Assembly: GCA_018902385.1 (NCBI GenBank)
Contig: JABSSW010000002.1
Span: forward strand, 806,001-870,000
DNA: 64,000 nucleotides
Direction: 5' to 3'
From: Physcia stellaris
Taxonomy: Eukaryota; Ascomycota; Lecanoromycetes; Caliciales; Physciaceae
Shown here: positions 20,782 through 33,250 of the stretch, piece after piece
Numbering within the stretch: position 1 is the first letter of the stretch
Layout: every line of letters begins with the position of its first letter
Made by a program: the position numbers and the translations under genes
Notes under the pieces: model-generated
Told to the model about the DNA's origin: nothing
Database searches by the model: none
Seen by the model: only the letters and a program-made list of their open reading frames with translations

Positions 20782-23274
20782 TCACATATCGAAATGCCCA
20801 ACCATACCTCCTCCGTCGTCCGCCCCGGGGCCACTTAAGATTCCACTCATCCTATCCCCTCTACTATCGCTCTTATCATGGGTAGTCTCCTCTTCCCAGT
20901 CATCTTCTTCGCCCTCATCCATTTGCTCGGGGTCGTTGTCGTTGAAATGCTCATCCATCGTACTTTCATCAACGAAAGTAAACCCTTTGAAATTTGCCTG
21001 CATGCCTGGGCTTAGAGGCGTTGAATCTGACATACCGCCTGCCGCGAGCTGCGCCGCACGTGCATTGAGGGAAGAGGACGTTTCCAGCGCGTTTGTGAAC
21101 TCCGGATCAAAATTGGAGGTGTCAAGAACATTCTTGAGCTTCGGCTTGAATGGTGGGGTGACCATTTTATTCATCATGGCGTCCCAGTCGGTATCGTTAA
21201 AGAAGGGATGTTCCTTCAATTCTTCAGCATCGCGCTGGGCGCCTAGGCGGTGTTTGGGGTTGCGATTCAAAAGGCCCTTGACAAAATTGCGCCCTTCCGT
21301 GCTCAAGGCGTCACGTGGGAAGCGGACCTTACCGAAAGCGATGTTTTTGTACATCTGCTGAGTGTCGTCAGCAAAGAAAGGGGACCAGCCGCAGCACATC
21401 TCGAAGACTAGAACGCCAAGGGACCAGAAATCGACCATGGTAGTATAACCTGCTTCATCAAGGAGGACTTCCGGAGCGAGATACTCAGTCGTACCGCAAA
21501 AGGTGTTGGTGGTACTGTCCTTTGAGAGATTCGCTTTTGAGAGGCCAAAGTCGCAGAGTGCGATGTGGCCATTAGCATCGAGAAGTATATTCTCGGGCTT
21601 CAGGTCTCGGTAGACAATGTCGTACTTGTGTAGATGTTCCAATGCTAGAATGAGCTCAGCGATGTAAAATTTCGAGCGTGCTTCATTGAAGCGGCCTTCT
21701 TTCTGGAGATGCCAGAATAGTTCGCCTCCTGACATGAAACCTGTCACTAGGTATAGATCCGTTGGTGTTTGGAAGGAGAACTTCAGTCCGACGATGAAAG
21801 GAGAGTTTGCCATCGCAGTCCGAACAAGGATATTTCGTTCCCCTATAGTATGGGCAACCTCCTTTTTCTGTACTATAACCTTTTTGGAAAGTACCTTCAT
21901 GGCGTAGATCCTATCGGTATCCTTCTTCCGAACCTGATAAACCTGGCCAAAGGTACCTTTCCCAACAAGCCTCAAAATTTTGAAATCTTCAGGACCATAG
22001 GCCTTCTTGTCCGTTTTCTCGAAGAAGAGATCAAGGTGTATCTCTCCGGAGACTGCCTCCTCGTCAGGATTACGTGCCCCTAACCGGTACCAGCCCTCCA
22101 TTCGTGCATTGTTGTCCGTGACATTGGGTGCAACCCGGACACAACCGAGAAACGTTTCGTGGCGGCGGTCATATATATAGACCTCAACGGTTGACTCTTT
22201 ATCAAGCACATCGCTACCGCGTGGTCAGATAAATAGGCACAGATTCGACATACTTCATACGTACAACATCGCCTCATGATCCCACTTTGGATCGGTTACC
22301 TGACCATTGCCATTCTTGAATTTCTTCTGATCTGACAAGCTAGTTGTACTGCTTTGTCGACTTTTCATAGGTATTGCCATGGATCGACCCATGTCGCTAG
22401 CAGACCGCTTTACGGGAACGCCTCCACCCAGTGAGCTTTCTCTGCCTCGAGACGGGTCTCTCTCCATTTCCACGCCACTCTTCGCATCCTTTTCTTCATT
22501 CCTCGCGATTGACTCGTTCCACTCATAAACACATACCGCGTACGGATCGTAGCTGGGTCGCAATCCCCGTGCTTCTGATATTTTCACTGACAGTCTACCT
22601 CTTGGTAGGCGGAAAGGTAAATTGCCGTTCTTGGGATCTCTGGCGGGTGATTGGTTAGATCGCGGTGTAGCAACCGCAGTCGCAGATCTTCTGGTACTCT
22701 CGGAGCCATCGTTGGATAAAGCGCGTGGTGTTCGAGGAGGAGTCTTTGTGCGCGGTGACGCCACGCCGTCAGTTAGCTTCACATTCTCTAAACAGGAAAC
22801 TAAAGCAGATTGTGCAGAAATCTCTTGCGACGGATTAGCAGGTGAGTCGGGCGACGCAGAAGGCCTCTGAGACACTGGATTCGATAGTTGAGGTGCAGAG
22901 ACAGCAGGGTTTGAAGTGATGGCGGAGAGAGGATTGAGTCCACTGGCTAATCGACGATTTGGTAAGGCGATTCCGTCATTGCCAGACAAATGTCTGCCAA
23001 ATGATGATCGCTTGCTGTTCTTTCTGCTCCCCGAAGGCTCATCCTCGCAGTCAGTCTGTGTAGAAGACGAAGCTGAAGCCGCCGATGATACCGGTGGGGT
23101 TAAGGCGTTTGGATCGGCCTTTTGCTGTTCTATTGAAGTCTCTGCTAGCCTGTCTGATAGCGACGAGATATCTTCGACTTCATTGCCCTCGATATTTGGT
23201 GAGGTAGGAGCAGTGGGTAGTCCGGTTTGTGGACTTGCGCGGAAATGCTTGGTAATGAAATCCCCCATGGCCAT
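20782..23274 (-). CDS. SCH9: SCH9/Sck-type AGC protein kinase with C2 domain
   Basis: Nutrient-signalling kinase downstream of TORC1. Exons complement(20782..22213, 22265..23274) join in phase across a 51-nt intron, giving 813 aa. The start MAMGDFITKHF is chosen because the in-frame sequence upstream of it lacks coding character. A disordered Ser/Pro N-terminus precedes a C2-like domain (KISEARGLRPSYDPY...WDHEAMFDVLDKESTVEVYIYD) that spans the intron. The kinase domain starts at about residue 409: GKGTFGQVY, AMKVLSKK, YRDLKPENILL, DFGLSKA, then T-loop TNTFCGTTEYLAPE. Turn motif STPLSPG and hydrophobic motif FKGFTFVDES are intact, so it should be an active kinase controlled by TORC1 and PDK1-type kinases. 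Confidence 0.95.
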
Positions 23275-25229
23275 CTTTACCGCTACAGAGTCTGGAAGGG
23301 GACAGCTCTGGACTCGCAAAAGCCTTAGGAAAGCTTGCACCAACCTGTGCGAAATAGCTGTGCACAATTCCGGGCAAACGTTTGTCCACCGGATCGGGCT
23401 GTGGGGTGGCTATCCCCGAAGGCGTTGTGCTAATCGAGCCAATGTGGTCGTGAGAATCGTCGTCGGCTCGACTGGTAAAGTCATGTACAGTCAGCAATCG
23501 TTCATGCACCTTGGTCTCGATCACGAGATGGTGAATGCCCAGACAGAGAGTCACAGCTCGGACCCGTGTTGTGGGAAGATGAGTGATGAGTTGACATGTG
23601 ATGGCCAGCAACCGGTGCCGGAACTTCTGATATTGGGGACTGGAGCTTGAAGGTAAGGTATGAGGGAGACAGAGATGCAGAAGCCTTTCATGGCAAAACT
23701 GCTAGAAGTCGATATCAAGAGGCAAAAGCAGAAACCGGATCCGAGGGATTTGGTCAACACGTGAAAATTTGAAATTGGTGGACTAGACAGGGCGTGTAGA
23801 TGTGGCGGGCCGAGATCTTTGCTAGCCGAGCTAACCGACTTGGGATGGGAGAACTCTCCTGCTGGCTCAAGGCTGTGGGGAAAGGACCAAGAATCCTCGG
23901 GCTTTCTGATGGCAAGTGCCCTGCAATGGAATAAGGGAGAAAGAGAATTGGGGAGTGCGCCTGCCGTCAAAGCTCGAAGAGGGCAACACGTGGCTTGACT
24001 GACTTCGGGATGTAACCCAGCCGCCACATAGCCACAAGCATCATCTCTATCGATGGATTGATACCCCAAAGGATGCGGTATTGCGCAGAAGCGAGAAATG
24101 GAGACAAATGTCTGGATAGGACTCACTTCATCAGAGCCTGCCGCAGTAGGTCTGCGGCGGCGTGTGGGTTTATCCCGTCATGCTGGGTAGCCATGAAAGG
24201 CGCTCAGTACTCAGGCCCCGAGCGGCAAGCTGCCTTGCCTCGGGGATGGTCGGAGATGGGCGACGAAGGTATGCTGTTCTCTGGGACAGGGATGGTGCGA
24301 AAGGCACGGAGAAGATTTGACAGCTATCTTCCGACGACTCTGATATCACAAATCAGACGATGGATTGATATTGGCGGTCGGCTTCTCAGCATGTCCCTTT
24401 CGTACCCCTCATCCAAGTGCCAGCACGCGGTACGTACCTTACCTGTCTCATGCAGAATTACGTGCGGAGGGGTTTTGTGCGCTTGATAGCTCCCCCACTT
24501 CAAGGGGCTGAACGGTGCACGCGACGAAAAAGGCTCAATAATGGACGGCTTTATGATAATCCGGCTGAAATTTGGTCCTTCAGATGTTTGTGTCCTTCTC
24601 ATTCGGCTGTCTTGCCGGCAATGAATACACACTTTGCTTGCTCTAAAGCTTCGTCCCCATAGTATTATTGTTCCCCTCCTTGATAATGTCATTTGCTTCT
24701 TCACCTTGCCCTCCGGATGACCTTTCGGGAATGTCTGTCACCGCCCTCCATCATGCGGAGGCTTTGCAGCGTACGTACTTACACTTCGCCAAGCACCATC
24801 GTACTCCCCTGATCCGTGTGCTGTCAGATTCTCATGCTTGGATATGTCCGTCCACTTCCGTCCGGAGGCTTGGTAGAGTATATGGCTTCGGAGATCGACG
24901 TTCAGAGTGTTTTAGATGCATTCGGGAGGCTGCACCCAAGTCAGAGCTTGTCCTATGTAGATCTACTCAAAACGCACAGGTTGGCTTGTGTGAGCTTGGT
25001 GTTTCACCAGCAACGCGGTTTGTCTCGGCGCATCGCCCAATAGGTCAACGGCTACCCGACTTGGGGCGGCAGCAGAATGGGGGGTTCTTATCCATGTCAT
25101 CACCTCCTTGTGCTTTCCTATTGATAATGTCTGACTATGGTCGAGGAATGTAAGTCTCCTCATGGTAAGAAGTGTCATCGGATCCGAATAACGAAATGGC
25201 ATCTAGCTAGACCATGCGTTTTCATCGAT
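23275..25229. other. Long intergenic stretch (SCH9 leader/promoter; aldolase 3' flank)
   Basis: Nearly 2 kb. The first part, to about 24100, is likely the SCH9 promoter and leader; several minus-strand ATGs upstream of the start could act as upstream ORFs. Frames at 23551-24126 and 24668-25153 are open but show no family resemblance. Confidence 0.4.
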
Positions 25230-26292
25230 TTACTTCTTGAGCGTATTATCATACAATTTCGAGACCGAAACTTCTCTCTCCCACAATTTCCATGCACGTC
25301 CGCCATTTGATTCATTCATTGATGATGAATCCGAAGCCTCCTGATCATTCAGGTATTGAAGCTTCGCAGCCGATTTCGAGCTGCCTTTGGTGATGTTTCC
25401 TGAATCATCGACCTTGCCCAGCAGTTGAGCATCAGAGAACGCGCCCTGCATCGTCAGTGCCACAGCCTGCGTCTTGGCAGCTATTGCGGTGTATATTGCC
25501 TGATAAACGGCTTGCTCAATACTTGCCGCTGCGGTTGTGAAGCCGTGGCCACGCATGAGTACCACAGGGTGATCTGGAGAGGGAGGTGCTTCGCTGTGAG
25601 AGCCTGTGATCCGATTGACGAGTGAGGTGCCAACCTTGACGTACGTAGCTTGTGATTTCGTAAAGTTAGAGGCCAAAGCTTGACCAAGGTGAATTGAGCG
25701 TATGAGGAAGTCATGTTTGCTCCCAGACTGATAATGATTTGCTGCATCGAAGACGGGGACCTCGGTGCCTGATTTCTCACTTTGTGTGAGCGAATACTGC
25801 CGCGGTATTCTCCAAGATCATCCAGCATATGTCTTGTTACGCAAATCTTGCTGGAGAGTGGAGATACTGCGTCCGAGAAGGTAAAAAGATGGACGCACCT
25901 AAGAAGCCTGCCATATGAATTGAGGGTTTGAGAGGGACGTCGCTTATGCAAAAAGGTAATACATCGGGGGCATGACTATGAATAACGCTGTTCACATGTG
26001 CATACTTCTTCAGTATCTCGCTATGTATACAACGTTCGGAATATCCTGCCTTCGTGTCAGGATCGACAGGCTCGGCATCATCAATACGATATTCCACCAG
26101 ATCATTCAAATCTGATATGAGAGCTGGAGCCAGATTGTGAGACAAGAAGAAGGTTGATTTATTGTTCGGGTTTCGAACAGAGATGTGCCCATAAGCATCA
26201 AGGACTCCATGATAATGGCAGATATGAGATGCTGTGATCAACGTAGATAGGATACCGGTCGAGTCATGCCGGTCGTCTGACTTGGAAGCCAT
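25230..26292 (-). CDS. Class II aldolase/adducin-domain protein
   Basis: Exons complement(25230..25768, 25899..26292) join in phase across a 130-nt intron, giving 310 aa. The class II aldolase/adducin fold is seen in HGVLDAYGHISVRNP, the zinc pair in SVIHSHAPDVLPF, FLGTEVPVFDA at the junction and the third zinc histidine region VVLMRGHGFTTAA. Members of this family are sugar-phosphate aldolases, epimerases or decarboxylases. The substrate cannot be assigned; fungal members of this subgroup are usually cytosolic and uncharacterised. The C-terminal residues are Ser/Asn-rich before a final amphipathic helix. Confidence 0.88.
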
Positions 26293-26774
26293 TGCTATTA
26301 AGTGTACAGATGCTTAGACTAGAGTCAGGAGAGCAGAATCCGTCTTTCTTGCTTTTGGTTTAGCCTACAGTCGATGGATAGAGCATCCTTCCCCCTGGAA
26401 GTGATAGGTTCGTCGGTCTCAAGGTCAAGGGCTGGAGGTTGGTTAGTTCTAAGCTAATAAGCTATGGGAAACACAATCGAAATTCTCGAGGGACACTGAG
26501 AAAAGAGAAAATTATAAGACGGCAAGAACATTTCTCAAACACGTAGATCATGACGTGTTCATTATTATTATGAGGTAGCGAAGCAGAAAAGCTATACACC
26601 CCCAAGTTTGACAACAAGTGATGCGGGGGCAGATTACCGGGTACCTCACAAAGCCCACTCGTCGGCCTTTAGGGAATTAACTCCAGCGATGGAGATGGAC
26701 AGTGCATCTGGAAGCTTGGCAGTCGACCCTCCTAAAATTATTTTATCAACACAGAATCCTACAGGTGTCTCCTA
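26293..26774. promoter_or_regulatory. Divergent promoter, aldolase / RSC7
   Basis: A 482-nt gap between divergent start codons must hold both promoters. No recognisable operator or TATA box at a convincing distance. Confidence 0.5.
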
Positions 26775-28450
26775 ATGGCACGAAAGTCACGTTCAGCGGC
26801 AGCTGCCGCTAGAGCTGCGCGTATGCTTCATCCAGTGCTCTCACCAACCGAAAAAGCTAAAGCGGAACAGGAACACCTACACCGTTACCCCAGGTCTCTG
26901 ATGATGAGATGCAGGATGCGCCGCAATCAGACGGAGAAAACCAAGATAACGAGCTTGTAGAGCAGGACCAAGCCAGATACGATGGCGAGGAAGAGGAAGA
27001 GGAGGAGCAATTAGGTACTCCAGTCATTGATTCAGATTCAGCTTCACATGTATCCACTCCCGGGCGAGGACAGCGCGGATCCGCTCTCCGCAGGCGACGT
27101 GCTGGTCGACCCCCCAGAATCGACCGAGACACTCCTGATGCCTCAGATAAGGGTACGCCTCGAAAGCGTGGTTCTCGTGGTGGGCCTCGCGGCAGCGGGT
27201 ATGGTCGATGGGGGAAATTAAGAGGACCAGGACATATTAGTCAGGCTCGTACTGATGTTCACAATGATGAGGTGGACGTACCCGAGGATCCAGATGGAGA
27301 GACCAAGGTCGACAAGTCGGGGAATCTCTTGGAGGGTCGCGAATACCGGGTCAGGGTTTTCACCATTATTGGGAAAGAGAACCGGTTGTACATGCTTTCG
27401 ACAGAACCGGCTCGTTGTATCGGCTTCCGTGACAGCTATCTCTTCTTTCAAAAACACCCCAATCTATACAAGATCATCTTGGATGATGAGGCTAAGCGCG
27501 ATTTGATCGCCCGCGACCTCATCCCTCATTCATACAAAGGCCGTGCCATTGGGGTTGTCACTGCACGTTCAGTCTTTCGAGAATTTGGCGCCAAGATTGT
27601 CATCGGCGGAAGGAAAATCACTGATGACTACCAAGTAGCTGCGGCCAAAGCGAACGGGGACGTGGAAGGGGAGCTTGCAGTACCTGACGATCAGATACCA
27701 GCTGGTGGGAAGCAGGTGTACGATAGGAACCAATACGTGGCATGGCACGGCGCGAGTTCCGTCTACCACACAGGCCAGCCCAGTATTCCTTTCGTCAACG
27801 GTAAGGGGCCGGATAGTAAGAAGCGCAAGATCATCATCACTGGAGATAATTGGATGTTCGAGCATGCCCAAGCGGCAAGGTAAGTTCTTGACTCTAACAA
27901 GATAACTACGTCGACCTCTAACCTGTATAGTCACTACAATTCGATGCTCACCAGTGAACGACGCGAGGCTGCCAACGGGGTCTACGACATCCACACAAAC
28001 GTTATGCACTATCCACGGAATACCCAACCCACCCACGCCCGCTGGGAACGAATCCCTGAAGCAGAGGAATTGGTAACTCCGACGATGAACGGGGAGCATT
28101 CCAGTAACCACATAAACGGAGACATTCCCGTAAAGAGCCAGCTCAAGGAGGAAGAAACCATCTTTGCAAAGGTACCGCCTGCTATCTCGCGCAACTTTAT
28201 GGTCAACGACATTGTATATGTCAGCCCAGCTATGCCAGATATGCCATATCCAGGCCCAGATGGCGAGGTAATGGACGAATTCGACACCAGTCTATCCAGC
28301 GTCCCACAAGATCTCATTGACCTGCTCGATGATCAGCAGCGACGCGACTTCCTCCAGGCTCGCAAACTTGAGTCCGAATGGAAGACGCAGTGGAAGAGCG
28401 AGGCGGAAGACAAGCTTCGTGGAGAATTATACATCAGCTACAATAGCTAA
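26775..28450 (+). CDS. RSC7: RSC7/Swp82-family chromatin-remodelling subunit
   Basis: Subunit of the RSC (or SWI/SNF) nucleosome remodeller. Exons 26775..26820, 26871..27879 and 27931..28450 join in phase and give 524 aa. The first intron is 50 nt (GTATGC donor) and follows only 15 codons (MARKSRSAAAAARAA). Without it the frames of the N-terminus and of TPLPQVSDDEMQDAP do not meet. An acidic region and an AT-hook-like basic patch (RRRRAGRPPRI) precede the conserved core: GREYRVRVFTIIGKENRLYM, ARCIGFRDSYLFFQKHPNLY and HSYKGRAIGVVTARSVFREF. The family includes both Rsc7 and Swp82 in yeast; the filamentous fungi usually keep one. Confidence 0.93.
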
Positions 28451-28764
28451 GGCTGAGCATGGAGAAGGTCAGCAGGCTTCCGACTTTGTAGTATTAATCT
28501 GTTATACGCGCATGCAAGCGAGGCGTTGTGGACTTTGATCAACTCAGTGGTGCGAGGGTTTATCTGCGAAAAAAATAATAGAGGCCTGTCGAAGGCAATT
28601 TGGGTGTTAGAGTAGGGCAAGCCATGTAGCCGACAATAATGGACAAGATGCACAGATCAATTGGGAATCTTCGGTGGAATCTCGCATCAAGCTCAATAAA
28701 TAGCACGAGCATCACTCATTACTCACAGACATGAATCACGCAGTCCCCTCTTCACAGTAGCCAG
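28451..28764. other. Convergent 3' flanks (RSC7 / 28765 gene candidate)
   Basis: A 314-nt gap, AT-rich near 28680-28720. Nothing specific seen. Confidence 0.45.
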
Positions 28765-29600
28765 TCAATTCCAGAGCTGCCCCAAGAAACGCCCTTTCAC
28801 TCCATTGGAATCCCGTTTGAACCAGCCATTCAACCATGCATAAGACATGCCTGGAGCTGAAAATCCTGCGCCGCCTCGAGTGTCATGGCGATAGGGAATC
28901 CGCAGAACCCTAAGGGCTACGTTGCTACATGATTCCCCCACCTCGACCGCGTAATGCGATGACTCCTCCTGCCTTTTACTTTTCGTGACACACATCGGAT
29001 TGAACAGATCGCACAGGCTAAAGACGTACATAAACGAGCGCCCCTCCAACGTCGTAGCCTGTGATCTAGTCAACTTCCTTTTTCCACGGTGGCTTGCAAG
29101 TTCAAGATCCTTATCCCTGCCGCATTCCGTAAATACGATGAGACAGCCGACGAGCCCACAGGCCGCTGAAGAAATAGAAAAAGCGGTTGACTGACCGTGG
29201 CGTGTCCGCGTCCGCTTCAACCACGGTTCGAAGCGGACTTATTACCACGTGCTTTTCATACTGCCGTGGTGAGCCGACGAAAAGCCGGTCATTCAAGCTG
29301 GGAAAGATAAAGGCTGCTGTAGAGGTAAGGTCTGAGAGACTCCAGGCATCCACGAAATGTGATGGGATGAGGGAATTCTGGCGGTGCGGAGGATGCAGAA
29401 GTTTCGCCAGTCGGAGAAGGCTTTTTTACGAATGCCTCCTTGAGTCTTCCGTCTTAGCTCGGGATGACGGAAGGCCACTCGATTCGATGTCGACCTCCCG
29501 CACAAACACACACCGCCCCAGATCAGACCTCAGTAGATTACCTGACACAACAGCTCTGCCAACTTTGGTCTCGAAGTTGAGCTCAATCTCTGGCGCGCAA
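28765..29600 (-). CDS. Unrecognised gene candidate, start unresolved, one in-frame stop
   Basis: Exon B (29116-28765, ending ...GRFLGQLWN) joins in phase across a 79-nt intron (29117-29195) to exon A (29196 upward). Exon A reads like protein over two blocks in one frame: APEIELNFETKVGRAVVSGN with RCVFVREVDIESSGLPSSRA, then SHFVDAWSLSDLTSTAAFIF with FVGSPRQYEKHVVISPLRTV. A TAA at 29428-29426, next to an A6 run, separates the two blocks. Either an unseen intron removes it, or the base calls are wrong, or the gene is dead. No ATG is found at the 5' end of exon A (about 29600). Exon B has LEGRSFMYVFSLCDLFNPMC. I recognise no family. Confidence 0.45.
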
Positions 29601-30668
29601 CAATAACCGACGATTCATTAATTATAGACTGACTCAATCACCCACTGTCAACACTGTGCAAATTCGCCGAATGATACGCATTGGCTGATGATACGCGTTG
29701 AAGAGTAATCATGGATTTTAGGTAGAGGACTAGTGAATCATTTGAAGCTTAATCATGTGCAAGCGATATATCCGGCCTTGGCAGCCGAAAAAAGACAAGG
29801 GCAGATCTCGCCAAAGAAGCCCGGGAAAAACCAAAAAGTCGGCTTACTTTACACCACACCGCGGCATCTCACTGCCTCAACCTCATCCCCCTTCTTCCTC
29901 GCCCTTCCCACATCTCAATTCCTTTTTCCCTATCTCATCACCTCCCACTGGTGTCCTTTTCGAACGGCGTTGCCTGTTCCGAGTTGACCCAGAGGCGGCC
30001 AACCGGTCGACCGTGTGTTGATATTGAGTTTCAAGAGGAAATTGGTGACGGGTAATTTCCCAGGGGCCAAGAACTACATATCCCTTTGCCTGGACTCCTT
30101 ACCGCACACCCAACCCTTCCCTGATACTCATTCCTCTACTACCTCTTCCCTCCTCCTCTGCACCAACATTCAAGGACCTCTCACGACGCCTTAACCAACA
30201 AGTCAATTTGCTGGTTACCTGTGTTGGGTATCTTGCTGCGTTGGGACTGTCGATACCTGCAACACGGCCACTCAACATCATACAATCATGGCTTCGCGAC
30301 CATAGGAGGTGCTGATACCATCACCCATCGCGTCACTCCACTTGTCACCATATTCCACGAGCTTTTCACTAAGACTTTGTGGGCTTCGCATTCGATTCGC
30401 TTTTCTGTTTGATATCCGTTTGCCTTTAGCGATCTTGTACTTTCAGCGTCACGACTTTTCTTCGACACGACCGCATCTTCCCCTAGACCGTACCATCTAA
30501 TCATCATCACAAGCCGCATCGCTACCAGTATCTTCTACACCCGGTTCTTCACTTGGATGACGGCGTGCCCGCCTTCCGAAGAACGGTGAAGGTGAGCAAA
30601 ACCGTGATATTAGCTTCACACCAGCTGCTCAACTCTCCGCAGGTTCACCGCTCTCTGCACGGTCCTCA
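29601..30668. promoter_or_regulatory. Promoter and spliced long leader of the cyclin gene
   Basis: About 1 kb upstream of the cyclin start. It has pyrimidine-rich blocks at about 29870-29960 and 30100-30170. A well-formed 51-nt intron lies in the leader (30592-30642: donor GTGAGC, acceptor CTCTCCGCAG), ending 27 nt before the first ATG. A long CT-rich leader with an intron is common in fungal regulatory genes. Confidence 0.5.
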
Positions 30669-32108
30669 GTGTTACAGTCTATCATCTCTGCAATGCCCTC
30701 CTCTTACCACGGCTTCGTGCCTCAACCGATGCCTCTGACTCCGCCCTATACCGACGGATCCTATCCACCAGGGGGAATGCCATACTCACTGGCAAATATG
30801 GGCCAGGGTAGTATGCCACGCCATCGGGAACAGTACGCCCCCGCTTCCGATAATTTCAACAAGCAGTACTTGTCACGCTATCCCATGAGAACATACAATC
30901 CGTCCACCTACTCGGAACATGGTCACCCTTCGGACTACGTAGCTCCAACTGGTAACGCCAAGCTACCGATGCTGCCTCCGATACAAACTCAGAACCATTC
31001 TGTCACGGAATATCCACAGACAAGTTCTCAGCGGACCAAGCCCGTGGTCCCTCCTAAAGAAGAAAAGCCCATGGGCGGAGTCGCGCAGCATTTGGACTAT
31101 GAGATGGAGCAGATGGTCGATTTTGTGTCCGATTCGGCACAGGGAATGTATGACCTCTACCAATCCCGCATCTGCCTTGCAGATATTGACATCGCTCGAA
31201 GTGTAAACCCGAATGTCTCGGTCCCGGCGACATTTCGAAAATACGTATCGCAAGTCCTGACTTCTACACGCTTGCCCAGCTCGACCATCTTCTACGGCTT
31301 ATACTATCTGGCTCATCGCATGACAGAGCTTTCGAAAGCTGGAAACTATGCAAGAGGTGCTGGTCAAGTCTATCGTATGCTTACCACCGCCTTGCTCCTC
31401 GGCTCCAAGTTTCTGGATGATAATACTTTCCAAAACCGTTCATGGTCGGAGGTTAGCAACATTCCTGTGGCTGAGCTGAACACCTTGGAACTCGAATGGC
31501 TCAAGAGCATTGAATGGGATCTGCACGTCGACCTTGACCATCCCGATGGGTTCCGACTCTGGGAAGCACGATGGAGGTCGTATCAGGCGAAGAAAGTTGA
31601 GCTTTCAATGGCGTCACTCAAGTTGAGTCCTTTGAATCCTAACATCCAGAGACAACCATCGTTGAACAAACGAGTCTCGCCTACGCTTCCGTATCCGAAC
31701 GCGTACTATAATCCGACCTATGGTGGAAGCACCGACCGTCTGCCAACTCAATGGCAGACTTCTGGGTACGATAACGGCTATGAGAATTGGCCATCATCGG
31801 CCAAGGCACAATACTCTCCTCCGTCTGCGCCACACACAGGACCAAATACACCAGAATGGTACGGTAGAGGATGGTATGGGAACGACTATCGCTCTTATGG
31901 CTCTTCCGAGGCCACTACGCCAGCATCTGCCCAAAGTTTTCAATCGTTTGCTCAGCAAGCTTCTTATCAGAAGGCCTACCCCGCGCAATATAACCAGGGC
32001 AATTGGTCAGGTCATAATCCTACTTGTGGTTGTGGCTATTGCGTGCCGACCACGCATGATCCTTTCTATGCTGGGCTGCAGTATCGATCACAGACGGTTG
32101 CCGGATAG
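30669..32108 (+). CDS. CLG1: CLG1/PCL-type cyclin (PHO80-like cyclin box)
   Basis: Single exon, 479 aa from the first ATG; a second in-frame ATG at 30693 is also possible. An N-terminal Pro/Tyr-rich disordered region is followed by a cyclin box at about residues 140-290 (MVDFVSDSAQGMYDLYQ, FRKYVSQVLTSTRLPSSTIF, LLLGSKFLDDNTFQNRSWSE, ELEWLKSIEWDLHV). A Tyr/Gly/Ser-rich tail ends with a C-G-C-G-Y-C cluster. PHO80-like cyclins activate Pho85-type CDKs; Clg1 is the yeast member with long flanks. The partner is inferred from the family. Confidence 0.88.
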   Translation: MLQSIISAMPSSYHGFVPQPMPLTPPYTDGSYPPGGMPYSLANMGQGSMPRHREQYAPASDNFNKQYLSRYPMRTYNPSTYSEHGHPSDYVAPTGNAKLPMLPPIQTQNHSVTEYPQTSSQRTKPVVPPKEEKPMGGVAQHLDYEMEQMVDFVSDSAQGMYDLYQSRICLADIDIARSVNPNVSVPATFRKYVSQVLTSTRLPSSTIFYGLYYLAHRMTELSKAGNYARGAGQVYRMLTTALLLGSKFLDDNTFQNRSWSEVSNIPVAELNTLELEWLKSIEWDLHVDLDHPDGFRLWEARWRSYQAKKVELSMASLKLSPLNPNIQRQPSLNKRVSPTLPYPNAYYNPTYGGSTDRLPTQWQTSGYDNGYENWPSSAKAQYSPPSAPHTGPNTPEWYGRGWYGNDYRSYGSSEATTPASAQSFQSFAQQASYQKAYPAQYNQGNWSGHNPTCGCGYCVPTTHDPFYAGLQYRSQTVAG

Positions 32109-33250
32109 CAGTCATCACGACAGGCTCCGATTGCTGGACATCCCGAATAGGGCATGGTCTCCAATCACGGTCGTTCAAGTATCATTCGAGCAGTGATTTA
32201 CCAACAACTTTCTGCAACCGCATCTTTACGCTCGGTACCAGTCCTCCGCTGGTTCGGCAACTTTTCGATTCTTTAGATTGAAAACATTTTTTCACGGCTT
32301 GTTCGTTTACTTCACGCGTCGTCTGCTCTCGACCTCGCAAAGTTGTCTTCATTCCAACACTGTTCGCATGCAATCTATGACACGACTGCACTTCGGCACG
32401 AGCTTTAATAGATTTCGAGGGGTTTACACAAAATTGACCAGGGGTTTGGGGGGGGTCTGGCAACATGGTTACCGGCGTTAATGGTCAATCGGGGTTACCT
32501 TCAAAAGAGTTTCTTTCCTGTTTTACATTTTTTTTTCGGATACAATGATTCCCCCAGCTACACTCGCTTGCTCATCAAAAGGGGACACTTGGGCGGCGGA
32601 AAAGCAGGTCTATTAGCGAGCATTACATTTTCTTTTTCTTCAGGGCATGCAGGGAGCCACAAAAGCACTCTGCCGACGACTTACACAGTGCTAGACTGGC
32701 TTATGGATACATCTTCACTGGCATTCCGGCGACCTCTTAGCGGTCGTCTTGTTCGATGCTGCTTCTGCACATCTAGACATGTATCTACCTTCCTCCTACA
32801 AAGTCGTTGTAGGCTGGATCGTTGGATGGGTTCGGAGGATTGAGACTTTAGATAGACGATGGACGATGAGTCTTGTTTAGTCATTCGAAAGAATAGAATA
32901 CTATTTCGATCCCACCTTTTGCCATTCATCTGTAGAGTCTGCTTCTCACGATCATTGACGGCAGAGATTTGAAATGATCTGGCTGGAGCGGTGGTATGAA
33001 ACGGCCTCGACGGCTATACTTAGATCTTTGGACGCTAGCACGGCACCCGGCCCGCTAAATCAGGGTCTCGGATGTTTCTTTCGGCGATCTGACTTGAAGA
33101 TTGGATTGACCACCTTGCTCTCTCGGATACATTGACACATCCCTCGCCCTTCTTTTCGAAACCTCTCTTCACGAGTCCCCTAGTATGGCCGCTGTCGCTG
33201 TCGTACCATGCTCCACCTTCCAAATATAACTGTATACAAACACCGCGATC
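32109..33250. other. Intergenic, cyclin 3' flank and ALG5 promoter
   Basis: About 1.1 kb. Short poly-T runs near 32280 and 32520 may belong to the cyclin 3' UTR. Frames here are short and unlike any family. Confidence 0.45.

Noticed and set aside
22916-23650. Long plus-strand ORF (244 aa) opposite SCH9
   Set aside because: It mirrors the Ser/Pro-rich SCH9 N-terminus; no family character of its own.
24668-25153. Plus-strand ORF of 161 aa in the SCH9-aldolase gap
   Set aside because: No conserved block, no plausible splice extension, and an overlapping ORF in another frame; probably chance.
26821-26890. Frame shift near the RSC7 N-terminus
   Set aside because: A 50-nt GT-AG intron (26821-26870) resolves it.
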